Position numbers and translations under genes: made by a program
In this document: one piece after another, positions 45,811-55,129 of the stretch
Layout: each line of letters opens with the position of its first letter
Position numbering within the stretch: the stretch's first letter is position 1
Source: Bradyrhizobium sp. CSS354
GTDB lineage: Bacteria > Pseudomonadota > Alphaproteobacteria > Rhizobiales > Xanthobacteraceae
Reading direction: 5' to 3'
DNA length: 64,000 nucleotides
NCBI RefSeq assembly: GCF_029051725.1
Contig: NZ_JAACFU010000011.1
Span: 1-64,000 of the forward strand
Notes under the pieces: generated by a model
Seen by the model: the letters and a program-made list of their open reading frames with translations, nothing else
Database searches by the model: none
What the model was told of the DNA's origin: nothing

Positions 45811-46995
45811 TCACTGCCGCGAGGTGATGCGTAGGATCTGTGCGTTGTTGGCGGTCACGACCGTATCATTGGCTGTCGCGATCACGACACGAACGAACTG
45901 CAGGAACTTGGCGGTATCGACGGTGGCTGCGTTAGCGGCAAACAGAACGTCCTTGTCGCGCATATCAAGTTTAGTCGCCAGGAAGTATGCGGCCGGATCG
46001 CGGAAGTCTGCATTGTAGACCACCGGCACCGTTGGCCCGACGAACTTGGAGCAATCCACGCCTAGCCGTTCTGCGAGCTCGCGCGGCTCACGGCGATAGA
46101 GGTACACGCCGCTCGGCTCCGCTTGGCCATCCAGGAGGCCCCCCGCCTTCGCCATCGCCTGCGCCATGTTGATCTTCCACATGTCGAACGGGAATTGTCC
46201 CTGCTGTCCCGACGCACCGAATGCCAGGAAGATCTGCGGTTCACGGTAGACATAGATGGTATCGCCGGGATGGACCCAGACATTGTTGGCGGGAGTATAA
46301 ACCAGAGCACCGAACGGAACCGTCGCGCGCTTGCCGTGACGCTCAAGCGTGACCCAGGTTTCCCAGCCCTGCCCCTTTGGACCACCAGCCCGCGAGATCA
46401 CGTCGAGGACCCGCTCACCAGCCGCATTGGCTGTGAGACGGGTAGGCTGATTGACCTCACCAAGGACGCTGATCAGCGAGGTGTTCTGGGTGACTAGCGA
46501 GACCACCACCTGCGGTTCGATCGCGCGGTTGCCGATCGCCTTGACGATGTCCTGCTGGATTTCACTGGGCGTGCGGCCCGCGGCTTTGACCGCGCCCGCA
46601 TACGGAACGGTGATGAAACCGGCCGAGTCGACGTTTTGGTTCGGCAGGGCAACGAAATTGCCTGGGCGCACGCCTGCTTCGGCCGGTATGAAAAGACCAC
46701 CCGCCGCCGCCTCGAAGATCGACACCGCAACCACGTCGCCAATGCCAAACTTGATGGAGGGCGGCGGTCGATTGTCAGGGAACGAGCCCGCGATGGCACC
46801 GGGCCCGTATTCTTTGAGGATATCGACCACTGTGGGCGTGAGCGTCACCAACCCATATTCCGGGCCATTCTTGGTGTGCTCGCTCTTGATGACGTGGTCC
46901 TCAGGACCCGACATCGGCATGATTGCACAGCCCGCAGAACCGAGCAGCACAGCGGAAAGCACCCCTACAAGAACGAAGCCCCGTTTAAATTCCAC
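45811..46995 (-). CDS. Polysaccharide export outer-membrane lipoprotein (Wza/ExoF type)
   Basis: It forms the export channel through periplasm and outer membrane, partnering the Wzc/ExoP co-polymerase. A lipobox (LLGSAGC) puts the lipidated Cys at residue 23 counting from GTG 46995, which has a GGGGA site; TTG 47013 is possible. The poly-export domain covers about 80-180 (FGIGDVVAVSIFEAA ... GFITVPYAGAVKAAGRTPSEIQ), followed by two SLBB-type repeats (ISVLGEVNQP ... and FLAFGASGQQG). It is leftward, while the kinase gene is rightward, so the two are regulated separately. Confidence 0.9.
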   Translation of the reverse strand: MEFKRGFVLVGVLSAVLLGSAGCAIMPMSGPEDHVIKSEHTKNGPEYGLVTLTPTVVDILKEYGPGAIAGSFPDNRPPPSIKFGIGDVVAVSIFEAAAGGLFIPAEAGVRPGNFVALPNQNVDSAGFITVPYAGAVKAAGRTPSEIQQDIVKAIGNRAIEPQVVVSLVTQNTSLISVLGEVNQPTRLTANAAGERVLDVISRAGGPKGQGWETWVTLERHGKRATVPFGALVYTPANNVWVHPGDTIYVYREPQIFLAFGASGQQGQFPFDMWKINMAQAMAKAGGLLDGQAEPSGVYLYRREPRELAERLGVDCSKFVGPTVPVVYNADFRDPAAYFLATKLDMRDKDVLFAANAATVDTAKFLQFVRVVIATANDTVVTANNAQILRITSRQ

Positions 46996-47148
46996 CCGAG
47001 TTCCCCACTGCAACGAACCTCAAATTCCGCGAATTCCCGAGAGGAGTCAATGAATCGCGCCTGATAACCCGGCTCCTCGGGAGAATAAGCTGGAGGTTGT
47101 TGCAATGCGGTTACAGGCGAGCACCGGGTGGAGACAACCCGATAGGGG

Positions 47149-48651
47149 CTAATAGGCGTTTCTGCGGCGGGTAAGTTCCAAGCACGTGAGCAGGAGGATT
47201 TTCAGGTCGAGCGCCAAGCTCCAGTTGTTAATATACCAGAGGTCGCAATCCACCCGGCCCTTCATCTGTTCGACAAACGCGGTTTCGCCGCGATAGCCTT
47301 TGACCTGCGCCCAGCCCGTAATACCCGGTTTGACATGGTGCCGGAACGCATAGTCGCAGAGCAGCTGGCCGTAATGCCCGTCATGCGCCAACGCATGCGG
47401 CCGCGGACCCACCAAGGACATTTCCCCTTTCAATACGTTCAAAAGTTGCGGAACTTCATCGATGCTCGTCTTGCGGAGCATTCGTCCGGTCCGGGTGACG
47501 CGGGTATCGAATCGCTTCGCCTGCACCACGTTGGGACCATCCTCCATGACGGTCATTGTCCTGAACTTGACGATCGAAAATTGATTCTCATTGAACCCGT
47601 TCCGCCGCTGCCGAAAAAATACAGGGCCAGGCGAATCCAGCTTGATCGCTACCGCGCTGAGAGCCATCAGCGGGGCGAGAAGGATCAACCCGATCGACGC
47701 CCCCACAATGTCCAGCACGCGTTTGCCCAGCTGCTCGGCGCGGGAGAGCGGGCCGCGCTGAAGTTCGATCGAGAGCGAGTTTTTTACCCGGAACGACGGG
47801 TTCTGAGTAAGGGAGCGCACCCGCCGATCCGGCAACAGCTGCACCGGCAGCGGCGAAATCCGAAGCCCATCCCGCATCAGCTCAATCTTGCGGGTATCGC
47901 TCCAAGGAAAGGCCAAAACGATACCCTCAGCGCCTTGCGCGCGTGCCGCGGCAATGGCGCGCTCTAGCGCCGCGAGCTCGTCTTGGCTTAGGGCAAAGCC
48001 GCCTGTGGCGGTGGGGAGCATCACACGCTCCATTTCGGTCAGACCAAAGTTTTCCAACAGCGCTTCAAGGCCTATCGACGCCAGTTCCTCGCGGGTCCCG
48101 AGCAACACGATACGGCGCCCCCGGACCTGCCCATCCGCAACCACACTCAAAACCAGCCGTCTGGACATTCGGCGGCAGACCACCAGCAGCAGCGGGGCAA
48201 GCAGGCCAAAGCAGATCATGGAGCCGCGCGAGTAAACCGCGCCGCTTTTCATCAAAAACACCAAGGAGGTCAGCAGCAGGCACACCAGGGTCCACTGGCC
48301 AAGGATCCGCCCTATATCCCTCCGCTTCTTTGCAAGAGCCGCCCGAAGATCATACAGACCGGTGGCCTGTCCGATGATCACATAAAGCATCGCTGCGACA
48401 ATCCCCTGAGCCACGACCGGCTCCAGGTTAAGTTCGGCGTTTGCGAGCGTTTGATAGATTCCGGCGCCCACAAGGCTCGACAATACGATCACGGCAGCGT
48501 CCAGGACTGCCAAGAAGTACGCGAGGCTTGAGTAGGGTATTTTCAAGCCAAACCAGCGGCCGTCTAATGCACCGCCGGTCGCCGGACCGAGGTCAGGGAG
48601 CTTGGAGGACGTCGCGTCGCCTCGTTTTGAGAGTGAAGTTCGCGGGATCAA
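47149..48651 (-). CDS. Polyprenyl glycosylphosphotransferase (initiating enzyme)
   Basis: It transfers the first sugar-1-phosphate to undecaprenyl phosphate, starting each repeat unit. The 500-residue protein has a hydrophobic N-terminal half with four or five helices and a CoA-binding-like middle ([18 protein letters not shown]). The C-terminal bacterial sugar transferase domain (about 305-500) carries [46 protein letters not shown] and [13 protein letters not shown]. The start is TTG 48651. It reads leftward with Wza downstream. WcaJ/ExoY/PssY is the closest type; the sugar (glucose or galactose) is not decidable here. Confidence 0.92.
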   Translation of the reverse strand: MIPRTSLSKRGDATSSKLPDLGPATGGALDGRWFGLKIPYSSLAYFLAVLDAAVIVLSSLVGAGIYQTLANAELNLEPVVAQGIVAAMLYVIIGQATGLYDLRAALAKKRRDIGRILGQWTLVCLLLTSLVFLMKSGAVYSRGSMICFGLLAPLLLVVCRRMSRRLVLSVVADGQVRGRRIVLLGTREELASIGLEALLENFGLTEMERVMLPTATGGFALSQDELAALERAIAAARAQGAEGIVLAFPWSDTRKIELMRDGLRISPLPVQLLPDRRVRSLTQNPSFRVKNSLSIELQRGPLSRAEQLGKRVLDIVGASIGLILLAPLMALSAVAIKLDSPGPVFFRQRRNGFNENQFSIVKFRTMTVMEDGPNVVQAKRFDTRVTRTGRMLRKTSIDEVPQLLNVLKGEMSLVGPRPHALAHDGHYGQLLCDYAFRHHVKPGITGWAQVKGYRGETAFVEQMKGRVDCDLWYINNWSLALDLKILLLTCLELTRRRNAY

Positions 48652-48724
48652 AAATCGCCTCCTACGAAAACAAACAGGCCACCGCCGCCAAGAATCACTC
48701 TAGCCGCTGCAATGCAGCAGAATT

Positions 48725-49429
48725 ATGCAGAAAACTAACATCAAAGGCTGTATAATCGTCCCTTACTGCCAACATGATGAGCTCAGAGTCAAGCCATTGT
48801 TTTCCATCATCATTCTGGACCGGCTGACTGTCGCGTCGGCATTCACGTTAATCCTTCTGGCCACAACCAGCGAAAGTTTCGGTCAACATCCTCGCGGGAC
48901 GCGAGAGTGCGGTCCAGGACTTGGCTCCGAAGAACAGAGAAATTGCGATAAGCAATTTTCCGAGCAGCTGCGCAGCCGCAGCGGCATTGTGACACTCGCC
49001 CAAGGCTGGCAGCTGGTGAAAACCAAAAGCCCGACAGGGGGACAGGATGCCATCTCGGTCATGCACGTTGCCGATTCGGGGAAGTCGGACATCGGCCTCG
49101 CTGGCCTGAGCCTTCAGTGTGGTCAAGAGCGCCAGAGGATCGACGTGATTGTGATTCTTCTGGACCGTTGGTCGCGCACGGATCGTCCCAAGATCGTCCT
49201 CACCTCCGCGAGCGGCCGAGCTGCTGAATTTGAGGCATCCGTCACCCAGGCCGGCGAGGCTCTGTTACTCCCGAAGAGCGCATCAGAGCTCGTGCAGAAT
49301 GATTGGCAATCCGCAACGGAGCTTAACGTCGAAATCGACGGCAAGGCTGGTCGGATCCGGGGGGTCATTCCCGTTACCGGACTGGCTGCCGCGGTCCGCA
49401 CCTTGATGGAAAGCTGTGCAGGCCGCTAG
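48725..49429 (+). CDS. Secreted protein of unknown function
   Basis: The frame from ATG 48725 gives 234 residues with a hydrophobic segment at about 32-52 that would serve as signal peptide. A downstream TTG (48797) would give a more normal signal sequence. After it come a Cys-rich start (ECGPGLGSEEQRNC), a beta-rich body with a LQCGQ turn and a closing ESCAGR. The pattern recalls exported proteins of the invasion-associated (IalB-like) kind, but I would not insist. It is divergent from the initiating enzyme by 73 bases. Confidence 0.55.
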   Translation: MQKTNIKGCIIVPYCQHDELRVKPLFSIIILDRLTVASAFTLILLATTSESFGQHPRGTRECGPGLGSEEQRNCDKQFSEQLRSRSGIVTLAQGWQLVKTKSPTGGQDAISVMHVADSGKSDIGLAGLSLQCGQERQRIDVIVILLDRWSRTDRPKIVLTSASGRAAEFEASVTQAGEALLLPKSASELVQNDWQSATELNVEIDGKAGRIRGVIPVTGLAAAVRTLMESCAGR

Positions 49430-49500
49430 CGCTGAATCCGGGGGGAACGAGTGACGATTCCTTAAGAAGATGGGTGGAATGGTGGCGATGGAGACAGACA

Positions 49501-49818
49501 ATGACCCCGGTCGCCATCTTGCTATTTCTTACGGGCGCGGTCCTCGCGTGGCGCTTTCGCGTCTGGATTCTTGTGCCCTTCTGCCTAATCGCGATCGTTG
49601 CCACGCTCTCGATTCAACTTGCTCAAGATCAGGGATTTGCAACCGCAGTCGGATCCGCACTTTTGGCGGGCTGCGCGCCACAATTTGGCTATGCCTTCGG
49701 CCTGCTGGCACGAGGCACATTGATGGCTCGCTATTCACCCCGTCAAACTGTTTCTCGGAAAGCGTCGGTGGCCGCGCTTTATCGGCAGACATCGGCTCAC
49801 GACGACCGGCATATCTGA
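49501..49818 (+). CDS. Small integral membrane protein
   Basis: A 105-residue protein from ATG 49501 with two or three hydrophobic helices (about 3-18, 20-36 and 50-68), then a basic tail (MARYSPRQTVSRKASV...). Such proteins are common just before EPS ligase/polymerase genes in rhizobia, which fits its place 113 bases before the gene at 49932. No enzymatic motif is visible. Confidence 0.6.
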   Translation: MTPVAILLFLTGAVLAWRFRVWILVPFCLIAIVATLSIQLAQDQGFATAVGSALLAGCAPQFGYAFGLLARGTLMARYSPRQTVSRKASVAALYRQTSAHDDRHI

Positions 49819-49931
49819 CAGGGGTCCCGCCCAAAACAGAGTTTGGCGACGCGGACCCCCCATGCGATAGTGAAGCATCGCCCCCGGCCATCAGCTTTCT
49901 TCACTTTCCTCATCCCCCTTGAAGTTCTCCA

Positions 49932-51230
49932 TTGCCGCTCGCGTTTTCCCTTCTGATCATCCTGTTGGCTGCAGCTGCCGCAACGCCATTCACCGATGGC
50001 ATTTTCGTCCAGCATACGGTGTATCTGCTGGCCCCGCTCATGCTGCTGTCCGCGGCCGCTGCGGCGAGCTTGGCCGATCTTACTGCACTCACTCCGCTCC
50101 GCAGGTTTATGCTGGCGGCGCTTTTCCCGATGCTCTGGATGGTGACGCAAATTGCTCCCCTTCCATTCTCCCTCGTGAATCCCATCTGGCCCACAACAGC
50201 CGTCGCGTTAAATGAACCGTCGTTGGCGGGGCGAATCACGGTCGACCTGGGAAATACTTTGCGCGGCTTGATGTGGTATTCGGCCCTCCTGTCACTGCTG
50301 CTCTCCACCATCCTGCTGGCAAAAGATCGCAAAAGGGCGGAAGTCTTGCTGGTCGTTCTGACTGGCGTCGCGACGTTTATCGTGCTCGCGAGTTTGAGTC
50401 AGATCGTGCTTGCCCGAACAGCCTTGCTAGATCTCGGTCTGGCAGAAAACAATTCGCTTGCCCTCGTTGGGGTCATTGCAGCGCTCGCAAACACGGCAAC
50501 GATTGCAATGGCAGCGGAGCGCCAGCTTGGTCGCGCCGGCACTCTCTTTCCACTGAATGGCCCATTCCTGCTGCGCATTGTCCCGGGCATTGCCGGTCTC
50601 ATGATGTCTCTTGCTTACCTGGCAACGCTCGAACGAATAGTCCACATGCTAACGGCGCTGGGATTTGCAATCATGCTGTTCATTGCCGCCGTCCGTCGTC
50701 TCGGATATCGGTCTTGGCCGTCGGCGCTCCTAGCCGGCCTCCTCATTATGATGGCTGGTGCAGCGACGCTATCCCTGGAACGACCCGCGACATGGGCGGA
50801 TCTGCTAGCTCGGAGCCGAATCGAGAATCAAGAATCTGTAGCGATCACACGGCGTGCCATATCGGACAGCTCGTGGACCGGCAATGGCGTCGGAACATTC
50901 GCCCAGGTTGCCCGCATCTATCAGGACTATGCTGTTGGTATTGCGCCGCGCGCTCCTTCAACTGCAGCGCTGGTTGCAATCGAATGGGGTCGCTTAGCCC
51001 TGCCAATCCTGGCGTTATTTGGGCTTCAGGTCTTCTTTTTCGTCTTGCGCGGAGCCGTTGGACGCGGACGGGACTCGTTCTTTGCCAGCACAACTTGCGC
51101 CCTTGTGCTTGTCGCAATTTGCGAGAGCTTTGTCGACACGAGCATGTTGAACCCGGCGGTGCAGATCATTCTTGCAGGATTGATCGGGCTCGGCTTGGCG
51201 CAAAGCACCGGGCGGACCAGCGCCCTGTAA
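49932..51230 (+). CDS. O-antigen ligase-like membrane protein
   Basis: A 432-residue protein with about ten helices. Family marks are weaker than in the gene at 38472: 'SVAITRRAISDSSWTGNGVGTFAQVARIYQDY' is the periplasmic loop with Arg and Gly-x-Gly-x-Phe, as in Wzy/WaaL. No ATG is available near the start; TTG 49932 is best supported, with a weak GAAG element. It is the third ligase/polymerase candidate in the window. It ends eight bases from the converging peptidase gene. Confidence 0.72.
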   Translation: MPLAFSLLIILLAAAAATPFTDGIFVQHTVYLLAPLMLLSAAAAASLADLTALTPLRRFMLAALFPMLWMVTQIAPLPFSLVNPIWPTTAVALNEPSLAGRITVDLGNTLRGLMWYSALLSLLLSTILLAKDRKRAEVLLVVLTGVATFIVLASLSQIVLARTALLDLGLAENNSLALVGVIAALANTATIAMAAERQLGRAGTLFPLNGPFLLRIVPGIAGLMMSLAYLATLERIVHMLTALGFAIMLFIAAVRRLGYRSWPSALLAGLLIMMAGAATLSLERPATWADLLARSRIENQESVAITRRAISDSSWTGNGVGTFAQVARIYQDYAVGIAPRAPSTAALVAIEWGRLALPILALFGLQVFFFVLRGAVGRGRDSFFASTTCALVLVAICESFVDTSMLNPAVQIILAGLIGLGLAQSTGRTSAL

Positions 51231-51238
51231 GCGCGACC

Positions 51239-51847
51239 TCAGACCCTGGCGCTCGAGATCGTCGCCCAGAGCTTGGAGTTGGGCATCTGCATCCGCACCC
51301 AGCGATAAGGAACACGCGACCACGGCTTGATCTGCGGCGTCATGTTATCTAGCACCAAGTCTCCGCTATTGGTCCGGACCACGAGAATCAGGTGATGCTC
51401 ACCGGAATTGACCATGACCTCGCTCAACAGCAAGGCGCGAGCCGGCCAACCGCGCTCCAGCAATTCATGCCGCTTGCTGACCGCATAGTCGTTGCAATCG
51501 CCCCGCGCTGGATTGATCAGCCATTGCTCGCCAGCCACGCCGAGTTCATTCCTCTCCGGGGCAATTCCGCGGTTAACCACCTGATTGATCTCCTTGAGAT
51601 CTGCCCATCGCTCGTTGGTCAGCCGGACCGGCCCGCCCCGAAACATCGGCCGCGTGCGGCACTCGCCTCGGTATCGAAGACAAAATTGGGTAAACGCCAT
51701 CGGCGGAAGAGTGGGAGTTTCGAGCTTGATGCGCTGGATTGCGGATTGAAGCCCCATTGGCATTCCCACAAGTCCGGCCTGGACCGGCTCAAGCCACATG
51801 GAGCCGGCTGCGATGACCCCGAGGGCGATAGTGATGATTCTGCGCAT
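51239..51847 (-). CDS. Transglutaminase-like cysteine peptidase (BTLCP/LapG type)
   Basis: An exported 202-residue protein with a signal peptide (1-24). The catalytic triad is intact: Cys-118 in GDCNDYAVSKRHEL, His-152 in EHHLILVV, and Asp-167 in LVLDN. The family includes LapG, which cleaves surface adhesins under c-di-GMP control. No LapD-like GGDEF/EAL partner or giant adhesin is in the window. Its place next to EPS assembly genes suggests a role in processing an envelope protein during biofilm growth. Confidence 0.88.
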   Translation of the reverse strand: MRRIITIALGVIAAGSMWLEPVQAGLVGMPMGLQSAIQRIKLETPTLPPMAFTQFCLRYRGECRTRPMFRGGPVRLTNERWADLKEINQVVNRGIAPERNELGVAGEQWLINPARGDCNDYAVSKRHELLERGWPARALLLSEVMVNSGEHHLILVVRTNSGDLVLDNMTPQIKPWSRVPYRWVRMQMPNSKLWATISSARV

Positions 51848-52030
51848 TAGTTGCTCCCCGCATGCTTATTGGCTAGGAAGCTAACGCGAAGGGTTTGAAA
51901 TTTTGCGGCATCCCGCCATTCAATTAGAAACAAAAGCCAAGCAGGACATTGCGATCCCGTTAACCATGTGAGCTGACCTGAATCATTCGGGCGTTAGCCC
52001 CAAAGACTGCAAAGGCGACAAGTTCGGCAA

Positions 52031-52771
52031 ATGCTCAGATTGTCGAGATCGAGAAACAAAAGCCGAATGCCGACGGTGCCCGAGGGCATTCGCATCTATG
52101 CGATAAGCGACATTCATGGATGCGCCGATCTGCTTCAGCAGATGTTTGCCGTCATCGACCGCGATCTCACCACAATAGGTTCAAGGCGCGCAATCCACGT
52201 TTTCCTCGGAGACTACATCGATCGAGGGCCTGACTCGAATCGGACCATCGAATTGCTGATGGAACGTGGCATGAAGCATGAATCGATCTTCCTGAAAGGC
52301 AATCATGAAGCCTTCCTGTTAGACGTTCTGCATGCCCCTTCGCAGCTTCAGGATTGGAAACAATATGGCGGCCTCCAAACCTTAGCCTCGTATGGACTTA
52401 GACCTTCCCTCAATCCTGATCCGGCAGAACAAGACGAACTCATTCGACGATTATCGCAGGCAATTCCGCCTCATCAGTTGCACTTCTTCAACAACCTGCG
52501 TGCGCGCTTTGTGTGCGGAGATTTCTTTTTTGTCCATGCTGGAGTAAAGCCTGGTGTCGCCCTGGCGAACCAACAAGAACAGGACATGCTCTGGATTCGA
52601 GACGAATTCCTGGAGAGCAACAAGAATTTCGGGAAATACATCGTCCACGGCCACACCCCCGTCCAGCAGCCCGACATAAGACCGAATCGGGTCAATATCG
52701 ATACGGGCGCCTATGCGACCGGAAATTTGACCCTGTTAACACTTCAGGACGACAGTATGATTGCCTTGTAA
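52031..52771 (+). CDS. PPP-family Ser/Thr protein phosphatase
   Basis: A cytoplasmic metallophosphatase of 246 residues with the full PPP set: SDIHG near 27, GDYIDRG near 59, GNHE near 91, FVHAG near 167 and HGHT near 210, providing the two-metal site. Bacterial relatives (PrpA/PrpB, ApaH) act on phosphoproteins or on dinucleoside polyphosphates; the length fits PrpA-like enzymes. No low-molecular-weight tyrosine phosphatase (Wzb) is in the window, so this is a candidate for dephosphorylating the Wzc-type kinase. That link is inference. Confidence 0.88.
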   Translation: MLRLSRSRNKSRMPTVPEGIRIYAISDIHGCADLLQQMFAVIDRDLTTIGSRRAIHVFLGDYIDRGPDSNRTIELLMERGMKHESIFLKGNHEAFLLDVLHAPSQLQDWKQYGGLQTLASYGLRPSLNPDPAEQDELIRRLSQAIPPHQLHFFNNLRARFVCGDFFFVHAGVKPGVALANQQEQDMLWIRDEFLESNKNFGKYIVHGHTPVQQPDIRPNRVNIDTGAYATGNLTLLTLQDDSMIAL

Positions 52772-52805
52772 ATCAATGACACGTCGTTTTTGCTTTGGAG
52801 ATTTG

Positions 52806-53468
52806 ATGCATTCAACGACCCTAGTTCGCGTCCTCCTGTTGGGCCTTGCGGCAGCCGTCGGCTGTTTTGGGATCGTATCAGCGGCCGCAGAACTGATCAC
52901 CTCCAAGCGGCCGGATTTTCCAGAGGACCCAACCAAGGCCAGTCTCAGCTCGAACGCTCCACCCGAATGGGTTGGATTGATTTCTCCCTTGCGCTCTGAC
53001 CTCGAAGGCCATCAGGCTCTATTTCTTGCGCTCCAAGTAATGCAACTGCCAAGAGGTGATGACAGGGTTCGGGCCCAGAGCGAACTTGCCCGGTCGCGTC
53101 TGAAGCATGTTGTCTCCATATCGCCATACGATGCTGAGCTATGGCTCGCCTTGGCAGTGCTGGAAGCCCGGCAGGATCCGGACAGTCCAGCAGCGATCGA
53201 ATCCTTGAAGATGGTCTATCTCACGGCACCGAGCGAAGGCCGATTGATGCCTCTGAGGCTTGCTTCTGCAACCCGATTCGATGCCCTCGCCAGCCCCGAT
53301 GTGAGGGAGCTAGTCCAAGGTGACGTCCGCCTGATGTTGACGCGAGAGCCGAAACAAACGCGAGCCCTGGTGTTCGCATATCGGCAAGCCTCAGCCCGGG
53401 GCAAAGAATTCCTGAAAGATGCGATCCGGGCTATCGATCCCGCGCTTCTCAACGTGCTCGGGGGCTAG
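52806..53468 (+). CDS. Exported helical protein, paralogue of the gene at 43210
   Basis: A 220-residue protein from ATG 52806 behind a GGAG site. An N-terminal hydrophobic helix (about 7-24) is followed by a helical, TPR-like body: 'YDAELWLALAVLEARQ' then 'LKMVYLTAPSEGRLMPLRLASATRFDAL'. The second stretch lines up with the corresponding part of the protein after the kinase gene. It follows the phosphatase by 34 bases, probably as one unit. Function unknown; likely periplasmic or membrane-attached. Confidence 0.65.
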   Translation: MHSTTLVRVLLLGLAAAVGCFGIVSAAAELITSKRPDFPEDPTKASLSSNAPPEWVGLISPLRSDLEGHQALFLALQVMQLPRGDDRVRAQSELARSRLKHVVSISPYDAELWLALAVLEARQDPDSPAAIESLKMVYLTAPSEGRLMPLRLASATRFDALASPDVRELVQGDVRLMLTREPKQTRALVFAYRQASARGKEFLKDAIRAIDPALLNVLGG

Positions 53469-53576
53469 TCGAGCGGGCCTGCTGCGGGCGGAGGAGTTTG
53501 GCCAGCCGACCCAGTTTAGAGCATATTGCCCGTTCCTCGCGAAGCGTCTAAGATTAAGACAACTGGGGGCCTCCAA

Positions 53577-53897
53577 ATGCGATCAATTCTCGGATTACTT
53601 ACGCTCACCCTGGGCATGTGGACCTTGGTGACACCGTCCTACGCCGCAGACTACGCCGTGCCTACGCAAAGGACAGCGGCGCGTATTCCGTACATTGACC
53701 GAGGTCCCAATCCGTACTGCGGGCCCCGCTGCGGATGTCCCACGGTGGCGCAGGTTCGGCACAGGTCGCTGCAACAGGCCTACCCCGCCACATTTGATCC
53801 GCGCACGAGGGATGAGCCTCACTATTACTATGGGCCGGTCCGCACTTATGTGCGTTACGTGAACCCCTTGGATCCTGAGCGGGTCTTGACCTACTAG
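53577..53897 (+). CDS. Small secreted Tyr/Arg-rich protein
   Basis: A 106-residue protein from ATG 53577, with a GGGGG-type site eight or nine bases upstream. The signal peptide ends about Ala-24. The mature part has three close cysteines (YCGPRCGCP), many Tyr, Arg and Pro residues and no known domain. It resembles the short exported proteins scattered in Bradyrhizobium genomes. Role unknown. Confidence 0.55.
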   Translation: MRSILGLLTLTLGMWTLVTPSYAADYAVPTQRTAARIPYIDRGPNPYCGPRCGCPTVAQVRHRSLQQAYPATFDPRTRDEPHYYYGPVRTYVRYVNPLDPERVLTY

Positions 53898-53968
53898 TTT
53901 GCCACGCAGCCTTAAGCTCCGTTTAACTGCGGCGGTATAGCCTCGTTCATCGAACGGGGCTAGGTTCG

Positions 53969-54079
53969 ATGTTCGCCATCCAGTTGCTGTCGTGCGCCTT
54001 CGTGCTGGGCGCGGTCGTTACATTCGGCAGTTACGCGTTGCTGCGGCATTGCTTGATGCAATGGGGTGACGAGTTCTGA
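53969..54079 (+). CDS. Possible 36-residue membrane peptide
   Basis: ATG 53969 opens a 36-codon frame encoding one hydrophobic helix (about 2-24: FAIQLLSCAFVLGAVVTFG) with a short polar tail ending in WGDEF. A GGGGCTAGG stretch lies upstream. The stop (54079) is four bases before the converging gene end at 54084. Its fit between neighbours makes it plausible; proof needs conservation. Confidence 0.4.
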   Translation: MFAIQLLSCAFVLGAVVTFGSYALLRHCLMQWGDEF

Positions 54080-54083
54080 AGGC

Positions 54084-54524
54084 CTAGCGCTGCACGTTTC
54101 CAGCCAAACGCCCTTCGTTCGCTGGCCGGGAATTCGGAAACCTGCTCAGCACGGCTGCCTTCATGAATTTGTAGTGCGCAATGGAAGAACAGAGTTCTTT
54201 CAACCGGCGCTGGCCGCTCTGGATCTCCCGATCGAACAGATCCTGATGATGGTTATCCAACGCCTCGCGTTCGAGATATTCATCATCACCGTTGCCGAAG
54301 GTCACCGCGGCCCGGGCCAAGACATCTTCGACCCGACGGTTCAGGCCCGATTGCTCCCGCTCGGCCGCGTGCAGCGCTTCCTCGATCGCGACCAGGATAG
54401 GCTCTATGCGGGTCCGGTCGGTCTCAGCATCTCGTTCAGGCGAACGCGCGCGGAATCCCCGTTCGCCGCTGAAACGGTCTTTCAGGAAATTGTGCGTGCG
54501 GGCCCGCAGGAACAGCTGGAACAT
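54084..54524 (-). CDS. Conserved-looking helical cytoplasmic protein
   Basis: A 146-residue protein starting at ATG 54524 (upstream codons in frame are not protein-like). A long amphipathic helical region (about 30-115) is rich in Glu, Arg and Ala and could form a coiled coil. No signal, helix-turn-helix or enzyme motif is apparent. It is the second of two leftward genes, 49 bases after the gene at 54574, and they may be co-transcribed. Confidence 0.55.
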   Translation of the reverse strand: MFQLFLRARTHNFLKDRFSGERGFRARSPERDAETDRTRIEPILVAIEEALHAAEREQSGLNRRVEDVLARAAVTFGNGDDEYLEREALDNHHQDLFDREIQSGQRRLKELCSSIAHYKFMKAAVLSRFPNSRPANEGRLAGNVQR

Positions 54525-54573
54525 GCGTGCGTTTTCCGGTTCAAAGCCAGATTGGAAAATGGGTCGGCGATGG

Positions 54574-54855
54574 TTAATAAACCTTAAAGCTTCTGGGTTG
54601 CTCGGCCCGGCTTCGTGCCATCCAGGCCTTCCAGGCACTCTCATGCTTCTGATACAATTCGAGCCAGCGCTCCTGCACCGTGGCCGCCCAAAGCACGCCG
54701 TCGTCAAGCGCCTGACCTTTAGCCTGACCGAACTCGGCCCGGCCCTCGAGGCGCTCGAATTCGAAGGTTTCCTCAACCGTCAAGCCAATCAAGACGCGCT
54801 GGCCCGCAGCATCAGGCAGATACCGCCGCGGGGCGTTGTTTCTCAGGCTCGTCAT
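54574..54855 (-). CDS. Small cytoplasmic protein of unknown function
   Basis: A 93-residue protein from ATG 54855. The N-terminal third is basic, then LTVEETFEFERLE and a helical WLELYQKHESAWKAWMARSR stretch. No known domain; composition and codon use look genuine. It is probably transcribed together with the gene at 54084. The following 54856-55129 holds no gene I can support. Confidence 0.55.
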   Translation of the reverse strand: MTSLRNNAPRRYLPDAAGQRVLIGLTVEETFEFERLEGRAEFGQAKGQALDDGVLWAATVQERWLELYQKHESAWKAWMARSRAEQPRSFKVY

Positions 54856-55129
54856 GGCGCTCCCCCTTTAGTGATCCACGGACCGGTCGGGCCTCGAGAA
54901 CGTCGGCATTATCCCATGTGTCCCCCAACGGGCCATCGATCAATGTCCAAATTCAAGGGTACGGAGCAACGATATGCTTCCACATGCAGTACCGACCGCG
55001 AACCGCACGAACAACAGAACGCGGGCGTTAACGTAACCGAATGTGGTTACGTGAGAGGTCACCGAGCCTATTTTTGCTCTGCTCGCACGTGTCACGAAAA
55101 CAGAACAGCCTATCCCAAGTTGCAAAGAT

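Noticed and set aside
50273-51352. 359-codon plus-strand frame overlapping the ligase-like gene
   Set aside because: Out-of-frame shadow of 49932-51230; composition is Arg/Cys/His-rich and it runs into the peptidase gene on the other strand.
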